Below, piece by piece: positions 9,252 through 19,500 of a DNA stretch of 64,000 nt (positions are counted from its first letter, which is position 1; every line of letters begins with the position of its first letter). The stretch is from Lachnoclostridium sp. An169 (GTDB lineage Bacteria > Bacillota > Clostridia > Lachnospirales > Lachnospiraceae): positions 62,001-126,000 of the forward strand of contig NZ_NFKT01000007.1 of assembly GCF_002160525.1 (NCBI RefSeq). The letters are read 5' to 3'. The position numbers were made by a program, and so were the translations under genes. The notes under the pieces were generated by a model. That model saw only the letters and a program-made list of their open reading frames with translations, had not been told where the DNA came from and searched no databases.

Positions 9252-10325
9252 TTACACTTTCTTCTGATATGTCCTGCACGCTTCCACATACGCCAGGATA
9301 TTTTCCCAGGGTACTTCCGGTTCGAGAAGATGGGTGGGCGCGACGAACAGTCCGCCCTTTGCCCCTGCGATGTCCAGATTTCCCCGCACATTCTCCTTTA
9401 CTTCCTCCGGGGTTCCGAAAGGCATCACGGTCTGGGTTCCGATTGTTCCGTGGAAGGAGATCTGATCCCCGTATTTCTCATAGATTTCCTTAAATTCCAT
9501 GCACTCTGCCTGAATGGGATTGAGCACATCAACGCCCGCCTCGATCAGGTACTTGATAAAGGGTTCAATGTAACCGCAGGAATGATAGAAGACGATGATA
9601 TCCGGACGGATCTCCTTCACTTTACCGATCAGCCTTTTCAGACGCGGGAACAGCCATTTCACATACAGTTCCTCACTCATCATAATACTGTGCTGCATAC
9701 CGATGTCATCCCCCAGATAGAGGATATCCACTCCTGCCTCCGCGTAGAGCAGCGCCCGGTCTGTGGACATTTTCTCAATCATGCTAAGCATGGCGTCCGC
9801 CATCTCCTCATCGCTTAACATATCCATCATCAGGTTTTCCATCCCCCGGATATACCAGGCGGTTTCCCAGATCGTACACTGCATATTTCCCACGGAAGCA
9901 AGCCCCCGGCTGTGCAGTTCTTTTACCTTGTCTTTCAGCCATTCGTTCTTTTCCCGGGAATACACAGGAATCGGATATGCCTGAATCTCTTCCACTGTCT
10001 CCGCGTCTTCCAGGGGATGGAGCATCTTTGTCATGTGCATGGATGTAGGCGTTGACTCGTGCCCTACGCCCCACTCGTCAATCTCCACATTATCCCCAAC
10101 TTTCCCGCCGTAATAGGGGAGGAACCGGCTACGGTCCTCATCATCAGGGAGAAGTTCTCCAACTCTTCTCCAGGGCATCTGAAAATATTCCATATAATCA
10201 CTGTCCTCTCCTCCGATCTGTTCCCGGAAACTTTTCTCCAGGCTCGGGCAGAGGAAAAATTCTACAGGAACAGACTCGTAGCCTTCCCTTCTTAATAAGT
10301 GAAGCAGATTTTCTCTCGGTGTCAT
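9252..10325 (-). CDS. Uroporphyrinogen decarboxylase-family protein (MtaA/CmuA-like methyltransferase)
   Basis: A TIM-barrel protein of the URO-D superfamily, 357 residues. The FYHSCGYI segment supplies a His-X-Cys pair as used for zinc in MtaA-type corrinoid:coenzyme methyltransferases, so a methyl-transfer role is more likely than haem synthesis; no other haem gene is nearby. VGNMQCTIWETAWYIRG and LGDDIGMQHS also match the family. No corrinoid protein or activating enzyme is adjacent, so the methyl donor and acceptor are unknown. The AraC regulator just upstream on the same strand is its likely controller. Confidence 0.82.
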   Translation of the reverse strand: MTPRENLLHLLRREGYESVPVEFFLCPSLEKSFREQIGGEDSDYMEYFQMPWRRVGELLPDDEDRSRFLPYYGGKVGDNVEIDEWGVGHESTPTSMHMTKMLHPLEDAETVEEIQAYPIPVYSREKNEWLKDKVKELHSRGLASVGNMQCTIWETAWYIRGMENLMMDMLSDEEMADAMLSMIEKMSTDRALLYAEAGVDILYLGDDIGMQHSIMMSEELYVKWLFPRLKRLIGKVKEIRPDIIVFYHSCGYIEPFIKYLIEAGVDVLNPIQAECMEFKEIYEKYGDQISFHGTIGTQTVMPFGTPEEVKENVRGNLDIAGAKGGLFVAPTHLLEPEVPWENILAYVEACRTYQKKV

Positions 10326-10434
10326 TATCAGTCTCCTCTCTTTCCGGCTGTTCCGGACAGTTTATTTTGCTGTCTTTACAGTATACTTATTTCCCGGAAA
10401 TCGCTATGCCAAAACCGAAATCCGCTCCCGGATT

Positions 10435-11295
10435 TTATCCTTTTTGCGAAAAATATCCTGACGGAGGCACGCCCATTATTTTTTTGAAAACTTTCGAGAA
10501 ATGCTGGAGGCTCCCAAATCCTGATTCCATTGCAATATCTGTCAGGGAATATCTTCCCTCCCCCCTGTTCATCAGCTCAATGGCGCGGTTAATTCGGAAA
10601 TATGTGATATAAGAAGAAACATTGATTCCCTGCACTTCCCGGAATATCTGCTCCAGCCTGCGCTGCGAGACTCCGCAGTACTCCGCTATGTCTCCCACTG
10701 TGATCTTCTCCGCGCAGTGCGCTTTCAGATACTCAAGGGCGCTGAGCAGATGCCGGTTTTCCCGAATCCCACCATGCCCGGAATCTCCGATATCCCGGGA
10801 CAGCAGAAGCAGGATCTGGGTGAAATAGAGATCAATGAGCTTCTCGTAATTCGTCTGCTTTTCCACAGCCTCTTCATAGAGGTACTCAATACTGCTGTAC
10901 AGCTGATCAGAACATTTTCCAAGGATATAATTTTTCTGCCCCAGGTTCAGGTCGATCAGAAAAAACAGCTGATTCTCCTGCAGAGTGTCACTGAACAGAT
11001 CGCAAAAAGCGTCTCTCCTGAAATGGAGCTGAAGGATCGCACAGTTTTCCTCCGCCGGAACATCACAGCTGTGGGGATGATCCGGGAGCACTGCGATATA
11101 TTCTCCCTTTCCGATCTCAACCTGCGACTGGCGCACGTTCATTATAATCCGCCCTTCCATACAGACGAACAATTCTGCCGACGGGTGCATATGAGGGCCG
11201 AAATGATAACCTGCCGGAAGTTCCTGGATCTCAGCGCTGTCTATGATCTTTTCCTTTCCGCAGTTCAGCAGAATATTTTTATAGTATTTTGACAT
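10435..11295 (-). CDS. AraC-family transcriptional regulator with cupin sensor
   Basis: A 286-residue regulator. The N-terminal half is a cupin-like ligand domain (GYHFGPHMHPSAELFVCMEG and VLPDHPHSCDVP, rich in histidines). The C-terminal ~100 residues form the two helix-turn-helix motifs, ending with SLTDIAMESGFGSLQHFSKVFKKIMGVPPSGY split over the second motif. It lies upstream of the URO-D-like gene on the same strand, which suggests local activation in response to a small molecule. The inducer is unknown. Confidence 0.88.
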   Translation of the reverse strand: MSKYYKNILLNCGKEKIIDSAEIQELPAGYHFGPHMHPSAELFVCMEGRIIMNVRQSQVEIGKGEYIAVLPDHPHSCDVPAEENCAILQLHFRRDAFCDLFSDTLQENQLFFLIDLNLGQKNYILGKCSDQLYSSIEYLYEEAVEKQTNYEKLIDLYFTQILLLLSRDIGDSGHGGIRENRHLLSALEYLKAHCAEKITVGDIAEYCGVSQRRLEQIFREVQGINVSSYITYFRINRAIELMNRGEGRYSLTDIAMESGFGSLQHFSKVFKKIMGVPPSGYFSQKG

Positions 11296-11368
11296 AAGAT
11301 TTTTCCTCTGATCTTTCTTTCCGAATTATCTGCCGTCATTTTAATGAGAAAATATATCCGCTTATACT

Positions 11369-12292
11369 TTAGCAGTTCCCCGTATAAACATATTTCAGAT
11401 ATTTCCCTGCCACATCCCGCAGCCGGTATACCGTCTCCTTCCTCGTGGGATTCCTGTCCTCCATCCGGTAAGCGGGGAAAAATCTTGTCACATGGAGGAC
11501 AATATCCGGGCCGACCGATGCGATCCACCGTGCCTCTTCCTCCATCTCCGCCTCCGAATCATTTTCTCCCGGAACGATCAGCGTCGTCAGCTCTACATGG
11601 CAGGACTGTGCTGCCCGGACGATAAACGTCTTCACCGTCTCCAGATCGCCGCCAAGCTTCCGGTAATATTCTTCCGAAAAGCCTTTCAGGTCAATATTCA
11701 TGGCATCCACATAAGGAAGGATCTCTTCCAAAACCGGAAGAGTCACACTTCCGTTTGTGACCACCACATTTTTCATTCCCCGCTCCCGGACAATCCGCGC
11801 CGTATCCCGCACAAATTCATACCCCACCAGAGGCTCATTGTAGGTAAATGCCACGCCAATATTCCCGTACTCTCTATAGTGTTCTGCCAGAAGGGCAACT
11901 TTCTCCGGAGATATTTCTTCATAATCAGACGGCGCTTCTCCGCTCTCCGGAGGCGCTTCTCCGCTCTCTGAAGCCGCTTCTCCTCTCCCGGCATGAGATC
12001 TCCCTGCCATGGAGATCTCATGATTCTGACAGAAGGGGCAGGACAGATTGCACCCGTAGCTGCCCACAGAAAGAATCCTGCTGCCCGGATAAAAATGCCG
12101 GAGCGGCTTTTTCTCGATGGGATCAACAGCAAGCGCCGTAATTCTTCCGTAAATATCACAGACAATTTTCCCGTTTTCATTTTTTCTTGCTCCGCACCGA
12201 CCATACTGACCTTCCTTTAAGGCGCAGTGATGCAGGCAGACATGGCAGACGCATTTCCCATTATTTCTGCTGTTTTCCGATTTTCCGTTCAA
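11369..12292 (-). CDS. amrS: AmmeMemoRadiSam system radical SAM enzyme
   Basis: A radical S-adenosylmethionine enzyme with the cluster motif CNLSCPFC (CX3CX2C) and an N-terminal cysteine-rich segment (CHVCLHHCALKEGQYGRC) typical of AmrS. It starts with TTG at 12292, overlapping the stop of the upstream partner (TTGA), so the two are translationally coupled; no other early start exists. Right after the cluster motif there is an unusual insert of about 30 residues rich in Glu, Ser, Gly and Pro, built from a 21-bp repeat. The reaction of this widespread system is not established. Confidence 0.9.
   Translation of the reverse strand: MNGKSENSRNNGKCVCHVCLHHCALKEGQYGRCGARKNENGKIVCDIYGRITALAVDPIEKKPLRHFYPGSRILSVGSYGCNLSCPFCQNHEISMAGRSHAGRGEAASESGEAPPESGEAPSDYEEISPEKVALLAEHYREYGNIGVAFTYNEPLVGYEFVRDTARIVRERGMKNVVVTNGSVTLPVLEEILPYVDAMNIDLKGFSEEYYRKLGGDLETVKTFIVRAAQSCHVELTTLIVPGENDSEAEMEEEARWIASVGPDIVLHVTRFFPAYRMEDRNPTRKETVYRLRDVAGKYLKYVYTGNC
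11931..11993. repeat. 21-bp tandem repeat, about three copies, inside amrS
   Basis: Units begin at 11931, 11952 and 11973 with GGCGCTTCTCCGCTCTC; the third is degenerate. In frame it encodes repeated Pro-(Pro/Glu)-Glu-Ser-Gly-Glu-Ala residues, an acidic flexible insert just after the radical SAM cluster loop. Confidence 0.8.
11992..12022. repeat. 12-bp perfect inverted repeat within amrS
   Basis: CATGAGATCTCC and GGAGATCTCATG are separated by 7 bases. The dyad joins the tandem repeat on its other side and encodes the segment HEISMAGRSH next to the cluster cysteines. Confidence 0.8.
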
Positions 12293-13707
12293 AAATGTCT
12301 CACCACCTCAAACCGCTCCAGACGGATGTCCTCTGCATCCTCCGGAATCCCTGCTTTTCTCTTTGCAATGGCGATCTGCTCTTCCACCGTGTCCACGCCT
12401 TCCAGATTCGGAAGAAGAAGCCCCCTTTTATATCCCCGGCTGACGATAACCCCGTAACGTTTTACATCCAGTTCGTCAGGGGACGAGATCTCCTCCGTCT
12501 CTCCAAGCACATCCACACTGTACACAAGCCGGTCCAGTTCATCCGGCTCCACCGGGTGGAATCTGGGATCCTTCGAAGCCGCACTTATCGCATTCTCCAC
12601 GATCTCCTCCGCAATGTTCTTCCGCGTGGCTGATATTGTGCCGATGCAGCCCCGCAGCCTGCCTTCTTCCTTTAGAGAGACAAACACGCCCGCCTGGCGT
12701 TCGTACATTTCGTCCGGAAGTTTGTCCGCCGGACAATTATCCCCGGCAAGGTCCTCCGGAAGCCGGAGTTTTCTCCCTGTTCTCACATACATTTCCACAG
12801 TCCTGCGTGCAAGGCTTACGTATGCGTCCTCCGATTTTTTTCTGGTCTGCGCCTCTTTCTTTACCTTTTCCTCATACTTCCGCAGGAAATCCCTTCCCTG
12901 CGCTTTCTCCCCAGCTTCATAGATACAGATGCCGTATCCCACTCCGAATGTGCCCTCGTGGGAAAGCCGTTCCGCCTTTACTGCCCGGCGGTCCAGTGTC
13001 CCCGCCATGATGACAAAGGAACGGTGTCCGCACTCTGCTGCCCTGTCGCAGAAATCTTCCGGAAAATCAAAGAGTTCCCCGAAGGCAGCCCTTCCCATGA
13101 CATCCATAATCCGCTCGTCATATTCCGGACCTTCTTTCTGAAATCCGTACGGCCCGTCCTCCTTCAGCTTATGGGAAAGGTCTCCGCTTCCGATTACCAC
13201 GGTATTTCTTCCGAGAATTTCTGCTGTCTTCTGTATGCACTGCCCCAGTTCATAGTGTTTCGAAAGAGGCAGCCCCGACAGCCCGATGCGCACCAGCCGG
13301 TAATCGGTATCATACTGGTTGAGAAAATAAAGCGGCACCATCGTCCCGTGATCCAGTCTCCTGTCCCGCTCTCCCAGAGTTCCCGCCGGAATATCCCGCG
13401 CCTGGGCTTCCTGGGACAGAAGTCCGACAAACTCGGTATCATAATCCACCCGGAATTTCACCTGGGGCGCACGGAACTGTCCGAAATCCCCTTTTGCCCC
13501 GGCTCCCGGAGCTATGTGGAAATAATCGGCGTACATCACCGCATGGGGCGAAATCACCACCACCGTATCCGGCTTCCACTGTGCGATCCGCTCTGCCGCC
13601 CTGCGGTAGGAATCGATTGTTGCCTGAATCTTTCTCTCTTCCCCTCGCCCGATCTCCGGTACTATAATGGGCGGATGGGGAACCATAACTGCTCCTGTCA
13701 CTGCCAT
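12289..13707 (-). CDS. AmmeMemoRadiSam proteins fused: LigB/Memo-like domain plus AMMECR1
   Basis: A ~472-residue two-domain protein. The first ~265 residues are a LigB/Memo-type fold (VMVPHPPIIVPEIGRG, VVISPHAVMYADYFHIAPG, VVIGSGDLSHKLKEDGPYG) with the histidines that bind metal in extradiol dioxygenases. The last ~180 residues are AMMECR1 (GVFVSLKEEGRLRGCIGTI, with the conserved LRGCIG core). Start at ATG 13707 is set by AGGAGGG seven bases upstream; the ATG at 13713 is too close to it. It overlaps amrS by 4 bp. Bacteria often keep these as separate AmrA and AmrB. The pathway is unknown. Confidence 0.9.
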   Translation of the reverse strand: MAVTGAVMVPHPPIIVPEIGRGEERKIQATIDSYRRAAERIAQWKPDTVVVISPHAVMYADYFHIAPGAGAKGDFGQFRAPQVKFRVDYDTEFVGLLSQEAQARDIPAGTLGERDRRLDHGTMVPLYFLNQYDTDYRLVRIGLSGLPLSKHYELGQCIQKTAEILGRNTVVIGSGDLSHKLKEDGPYGFQKEGPEYDERIMDVMGRAAFGELFDFPEDFCDRAAECGHRSFVIMAGTLDRRAVKAERLSHEGTFGVGYGICIYEAGEKAQGRDFLRKYEEKVKKEAQTRKKSEDAYVSLARRTVEMYVRTGRKLRLPEDLAGDNCPADKLPDEMYERQAGVFVSLKEEGRLRGCIGTISATRKNIAEEIVENAISAASKDPRFHPVEPDELDRLVYSVDVLGETEEISSPDELDVKRYGVIVSRGYKRGLLLPNLEGVDTVEEQIAIAKRKAGIPEDAEDIRLERFEVVRHF

Positions 13708-13977
13708 ATGCATCCCTCCTGAATCTCTGTGAACAGCTGATGCTTTTTCTTTCATGATAATACGGGGGATACTCTTTTTTCAACCATTCGTACAAAGAAA
13801 CCTTCCCCGCAACCGATAGTTGCCGGATAGTTTCTGGTATTCTCATCGTCCTTCTATTATAATATGCTCAGAGGCAAAAACATGGACAGAAACAAAAATG
13901 AGGCTGAAAATACATCTGAATGTAAAAGGGCGCAAAAGACAGACTCAGTTCTGCACGAAAAAGAGGAGGTGCCGGTT

Positions 13978-14811
13978 ATGACACTCGGGGAAAGGATAAA
14001 AGAACACAGAAAAGGAAATGGTCTCTCCCAGGAGAAGCTTGCCGAGCTCGCAGGGGTGAGCCGTCAGGCAGTAACAAAATGGGAAAACGGTCAGTCCTCG
14101 CCAAGTACGGAAAATCTCTTCCGTCTGGCAGAAATCTTCGGGACTACTGTGGATCTTCTTCTGAAGCCCGAAGAAAAACAAAATACGGATATTGAAGGAA
14201 TATCAAATACAAAACAGAAAAATATTGAAGAGGAGCAAAATACGAAACAGGAAAATATAAAAGGGGAACAAAATGCGGAACAGAAAAAATCCGCACGGCT
14301 CCTCGCACGCGGGAAGCATAATCTGCTCTCCGCTCTGCTCGTTGCCGCCGGATTTCTCCTGATCTATCTGGCTGAGATTATTCTTGCCGGAGATTTCAGC
14401 TCATACCCCATCATCGGGTTACTGACTGATACCAGCCCGAACCGTTTTCCCTATCTGTTCGGATGGCTTGTGCATCAGCGCCTGTTCTGGATCGCCCTGC
14501 TCATTTCCGCGCTTCCGGCACTCTTTGGAAAATCCTGTTTCTCCCTGAGCACATTTGCCGGATTCTGCGCCGGACTGCTTTTCGGAGAACTCTTCGGCGG
14601 GAATCCCGCCGGGGCTGCATATGGTCACGGGCATTACGGCTGGGCGGTCTGGGGTTCCACTTTCCTCTTCTCCATTGTGATGGGAATCATCCTGGAGAAG
14701 CTGGGCGTGGAGCGCCCGGTTCTCCGCTCGAGAAAATTCCGGATATGGTGCGCGTTCTTTCTGATCGGGATCATCGCGATTCTGCTGTTCGTGCGCCTCA
14801 GTATTCAGTAA
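13978..14811 (+). CDS. XRE-family regulator with C-terminal membrane domain
   Basis: The first ~60 residues are a Cro/C1 helix-turn-helix (MTLGERIKEHRKGNGLSQEK, then SRQAVTKWENGQSSPS). A charged linker of imperfect repeats (QNTKQ/EQN units, roughly 39 bp each) follows, then four or five hydrophobic helices in the last ~165 residues, so DNA binding may be tethered to the membrane. ATG 13978 has GAGGAGG eight bases upstream; in-frame ATGs at 13864 and 13882 would add a low-complexity leader. It is divergent from the AmmeMemoRadiSam pair, and an AT-rich TATTATAAT stretch near 13855-13863 may hold its promoter. Target and signal are unknown. Confidence 0.82.
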   Translation: MTLGERIKEHRKGNGLSQEKLAELAGVSRQAVTKWENGQSSPSTENLFRLAEIFGTTVDLLLKPEEKQNTDIEGISNTKQKNIEEEQNTKQENIKGEQNAEQKKSARLLARGKHNLLSALLVAAGFLLIYLAEIILAGDFSSYPIIGLLTDTSPNRFPYLFGWLVHQRLFWIALLISALPALFGKSCFSLSTFAGFCAGLLFGELFGGNPAGAAYGHGHYGWAVWGSTFLFSIVMGIILEKLGVERPVLRSRKFRIWCAFFLIGIIAILLFVRLSIQ

Positions 14812-16270
14812 ATGCTTTTTGCTTCTCTGCGCACCATAACCCGGCACTTCTTTCGGAAGCAGGCGATTCCGTATTTCAGAACCTCCCGGCACCCTTCCGC
14901 CTCCAGTTCCGCCTCATATTCCTTCGTTTCAATCTGTTCCAGGGCATCCCTGCATGCCTCTTCCAACGCAGCATTCTCAGCATATTTCACTTCAATGATG
15001 ATCCCGATATCCTCATCCTCGATCCGGATCATGATGTCGCTGTATCCATCTCCGGATTCCCGGTTTGACTTCACATACCAGCCATTCTTAAGCCCAAGGA
15101 TCCCAAGAAGGATTCCGTGGTAAAAATTTTCTCTTGTCGGTTTCTGCACAAAAGTATCTCGTATCCCGACTGTTTTCTTCAGATAATCCGCAAACAACCT
15201 TTCCACTTCCCCAGCGTCGCCATTTTCCAGGGCACTGCAGAACGCGCGGAGCATTTCTCCATCCCGCGCCACATTTTCCCGGAACATGACCATAATCTGC
15301 TCGGTAAAAATATTGCGGATCTCCCTGTTCGGAATGGTCAGATTATACCGTTTTCCATCCGGTTTTCCCCTTTGCGTCAGGTACCCCGTCATAAACAGCA
15401 CGCTCCATACATGATCCACAGAGTCATAGAGGTGATTGTAAGTCAGTTCTTCGTGAATTTCCTTTGTTACCGTCTCTCCTGCCGTCAGCGCTTCAATCTC
15501 ACTTTTCGTCAGCCCGTCGCCCACATTTTCCAGAAAATGCCTGACTACCTCATTACCGCTTGTATTGGGCCAGTAATCTCTGGGCTGCGCTTCCGGATCG
15601 TCCAACAGCTCATCGCAGTAATTGATCACATCCCATGGGCAGTACACATCAACATTTCCAAAACGATATCCGTCATACCATTCTTTTATCTCCCCGTAAT
15701 ATCTTTCCAGGCCGTAATACTCCAGCATCTTCCGGACTTCGTCATCCGTAAATCCGAAATATTCATCGAAACGTACTGTCGTAATCGAAAGGATCTTGGG
15801 ATTGTTCAGTCCTGTGAAAATAGATTCCTTTGCAACCCGCAGGCATCCTGTCAGCACGGCGAAATGCAGACTGTCATTCGTCTTAAGCGCCTGCTCAAAC
15901 ATGCCGCGGATCAGACTTACCATCGATCCGTAGTATCCCCGCTCGTTTGCTTTTGACAGCGGGACATCGTACTCGTCGATCAGGATGATAACCTTCGTTC
16001 CATAATGCTTGTAAAGCAGTTCAGAGAGCGTTTTCAGACTGCCCATCAGCACCGGGTCAGACATAGAAAAAAGGCTCTGTCCGGTCGGATCGACTGTAAT
16101 CAGATGACGGTATGTTTCCTTTTCTTCCGCCGTGATCCTGCCGCTCTCCAGCAGAAACGAAAAACGCATTGCTTCATTCCTGTCTTGTCAACATAGTAAA
16201 ACCCCTCATCACGGATTTTACTGAAATTTTCTATTCCTACCGGAAGCTTTTTCTGCTCTCCAACATTCAT
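14805..16270 (-). pseudogene. AAA-ATPase_like/PD-(D/E)XK protein broken by internal deletion
   Basis: Compared with the intact paralog at 27887-29602, the 5' part (ATG 16270, KLPVGIENF and EGFYYVDKTGM) runs straight into MRFSFLLESGRITAEEKE. The region between, about 268 bp by alignment and including the Walker A motif RPRRFGKS, is gone and the frame shifts at the join (about 16164-16174). The deletion ends share AATGA, a likely microhomology. The rest, open from an ATG at 16169, keeps Walker B (VIILIDEYDVPLSKAN) and the C-terminal nuclease-like DIMIRIEDEDIGIIIEVK. Without Walker A it cannot work as an ATPase. It overlaps the XRE gene tail by 7 bp, convergently. Confidence 0.85.
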
Positions 16271-16472
16271 CTTCCAGCACGCTCCTTTCCCTGCCGCATG
16301 ATTCATCAAATCTGTCCTACAAAGATTTTTCTGTTTTTCTACATTCTAATATGCAAAGGACAAATTGGCAAGGAGACTTGCTTTGTCTCTTCGCATTGTG
16401 CATTATGGCGAAATGCAGAACAGAACGGTACTACAACATATGCGCTGACGGACGAACAGCTTTATTTTTGTA

Positions 16473-16514
16473 TAAAAAAAGAGGCGTTGGTATCTTATCA
16501 ACACCAACACCTCT
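16473..16514 (-). terminator. Terminator of the GH3 operon
   Basis: AGAGGTGTTGGT pairs with ACCAACGCCTCT (12 bp, one wobble) and is followed on the minus strand by TTTTTTTATA. It lies directly after the GH3 stop codon. Confidence 0.85.
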
Positions 16515-16519
16515 GAAAT

Positions 16520-19500
16520 TTATCCGAAATCTCTCTCGCTGAATATAGTTGCCACAACAATCGCAAGCTCATACGCCAGTACAAGGATCATGCAGATCAC
16601 TGCCACGATAAAGGTGATCCTCACAAGAAGATTGCCGGAAGATCCCTGTTTCTTTGCCAGCACTTTGGCGATGATCGCGCAGATCAGACCCACAGCCGCA
16701 ATGGCAATTCCTGCCGGGGAGATCCAGATCTCGATGACAAGCCCGATGACATCCACCACCAGTGCGGCGATGCTTAAGATCCTTACGGTTCCTGTCAGCG
16801 GTGCATTTGTCACGATTCCTGCATCCAGCCCTCTGATAATCCTGCGGTTGGAGCGGATAACCAGAACCTCGCCTCCGGCGATTCCCAGTGCGGCAACAAC
16901 GTCAAGGGCAATCAGAATCAGGATGTATACCGGGAACCCGGATGCCGCTGCTGTAGTGAGCGCCGTACTGTTGACAACCATGTAGCCGACATGGTGTGCC
17001 GCATCCTGAAGGGCATGGCGCACATAGTCGCTTGCCGTATCTGTCAGGCGGTTGCTTCCTGTATTGAGCTGCAGATCCGTTCCTGCTGCCAGACACTGAT
17101 CTGCAACCGCATCACCCTCAGAAGTGTAATCTGTGATTACGGCTCCCTGGAAGCCCCATTCATTCCGGAGCGTCTCGGTCAGCAGAGCATAGCTTCCTTT
17201 TGTCTGGCGGAAACCGATACGGTTCATGGATGCCATCACTCCGGTAGCCCCGCCGTCTTTCACTGTAATTTCAAACGGTCTTAAGTAAATCTCGCGGATT
17301 GCCTGCTCCTGCGCCCATGTGCAGACGGAGGAACGGTTCGTCTCCTGGTCGTTGACTGCGAAATGTTTGATATAGCAGTACATTCCTTTTGACATAGCGC
17401 CCTGGACAGTGGCCGCTCCCATCCTTCCGGACAGAATCGGATCTTCCGAGTAATACTCGTGGTTTCTTCCGCTGAACGGAGTTCTGTGAATGTTCATTGC
17501 CGGCGCATACCATCCCTGCGTATTGGAACGAATTCCATCCTCGCCGATGAACTCTCCGTACCGGGTTGCCAGATCCACATTCCATGTGCTGGCGAGCATT
17601 TCCTCGATCGGGTAACCGAAACAGGAATAGCCGCTGATAAAGTTTGTGATACCGTGAGGTCCATCGCTGTCGGTTGTCTTCGGCTTGTCAATGGACTCCA
17701 CTTCCTGGGTCACAAATCCTGCTTTCTGGTAAAGGAGATGAAGTTCGCTGACTTTCATCTGCTCGATGAGCGCCTGCCAGTTTTCATCGTCGTAGTCTGC
17801 TCCTGCCAGATCTTCCAGGGTGAGCCCGCTGTCTGTATCAACCGTTGCGGGTGACGTATCATTTGCCTCCTCCGGACGTCCGGATGCATCCCATCCTGTG
17901 GCGTCGATCTGGCCGATCAGTTCATCGCTCGCCTCAACTGTATTTACCGTACCGGCTGCGTCCGTGGAATAGGAAACGCCCTCTGCCGTGCCGGTTCCGT
18001 AAGTCAGTCCGCCGTTGTCCATGACAGACCAGTTCATTCTGCTTAAATATGTCGCGCCCTCTGCCACAGCATCATCGAAACGGTTTGCGATCTCCGCTCC
18101 TGTGGCAAGGTCTGTGGTGATCATCTGCGTCTCGCCCACATTGTAGACTGCCGTCATGTCCGCATTTCCATCCGCGTCCATGCCGTCCGCTGCCGTATAT
18201 CCCTTTGCAGCCAGTACATTGTTGACCGCTTCATGGGCATCCTGTGCCGCAGTGATGTAGTAGTCGCCTTCATCAAGGATGTACGCCCCGTCCGCCACGC
18301 TGTAGGACTTCATCACATCCTGTGCATCAAAGGTCACTTCCACCGTCTCGGACGCACCCGGATCCAGCATTCCCGTCTTGGCAAATCCGCCCAGTACCAC
18401 TGCCGGTTTCTCGATTCCGTTTTCCTGGTCATACTGTGTATACGGAGCCTGGAAATAAATTTCCACTGCGTCTTTTCCCGCGCGGTCGCCGCTGTTTGTC
18501 ACATTGACAGATGCAGTCACCGTGCCGTCTTCATTTTCCGTAAAGGTAAAATCACTCCATGTAAAATCTGTATAGGACAGTCCGTATCCGAACGGGAACC
18601 GCACTACCTCGCTGTAATTGTATTCGCCCACATTCGGCGTTCCCATCACAACGTCCTCATAGCGTGTCTCATAGTAGCGGTATCCCACATACACGCCTTC
18701 CCCGTAATTGACGTAGCTGTAACCGGAATCCAGTACTTCCCCGCTTGTGGACATATAACGGTTATCCCCGAAGTTCTGCATGGCAGGGGAAGAAAAGCTG
18801 TCGTTTACATAAGTATCCACAAGATGTCCGGACGGATTGACCTCGCCGGAGAGCAGTTTACCGACTTCCTCCACGCCGTTGTATCCGGTTCCTCCTACCC
18901 AGAGGACTGCATCCACACCAAGATCCTCTTCATCCAGGAAAGACATCTCCATGGCATTTCCCGCGTTGATGATCACAACAGTCTTCTCAAATCCTGCATC
19001 CTGGATTCCTCTTAAGATCTCTTTCTCCGTGGAGCTCAGTTCCAGGTAATGCTCGTCTGCAGTTCCGTCGTAACGGGACATTTCTCTGGGCACGTCCGCG
19101 CCCTCGCCGCCGGTACGGGAGATGATCATCACCGCTGCATCACTGTAATCTGCAAAGGAATCACCGCAGGCAGCCTCTACCTCTGACCAGGGATTTTCAT
19201 TCAGTGACCAGTCCGCAGCCTGTCCGCTTCCGCCGGTTCCTCTTCCCTGTCCGTTCTCACCGTAGAAATCCCACAGTGTTTCATTCACGGTAAACCCTGC
19301 ACTTTCCAGAGATGTTTTCAGGTTTCTGTCAGAATACTCGCTTGTAGCTACAGAGCTGGAGCCCGTACCATTCGTGATCCATTCACGGCACGACTGGCTG
19401 AAAATGCTCACAGATGCTCCGGAATCCAGAGGCAGCGCATTCTCATTGTTGTACATCAGTACGGAGCCTTCGTCTACTACCGTATCTGTAAATGCGATCT

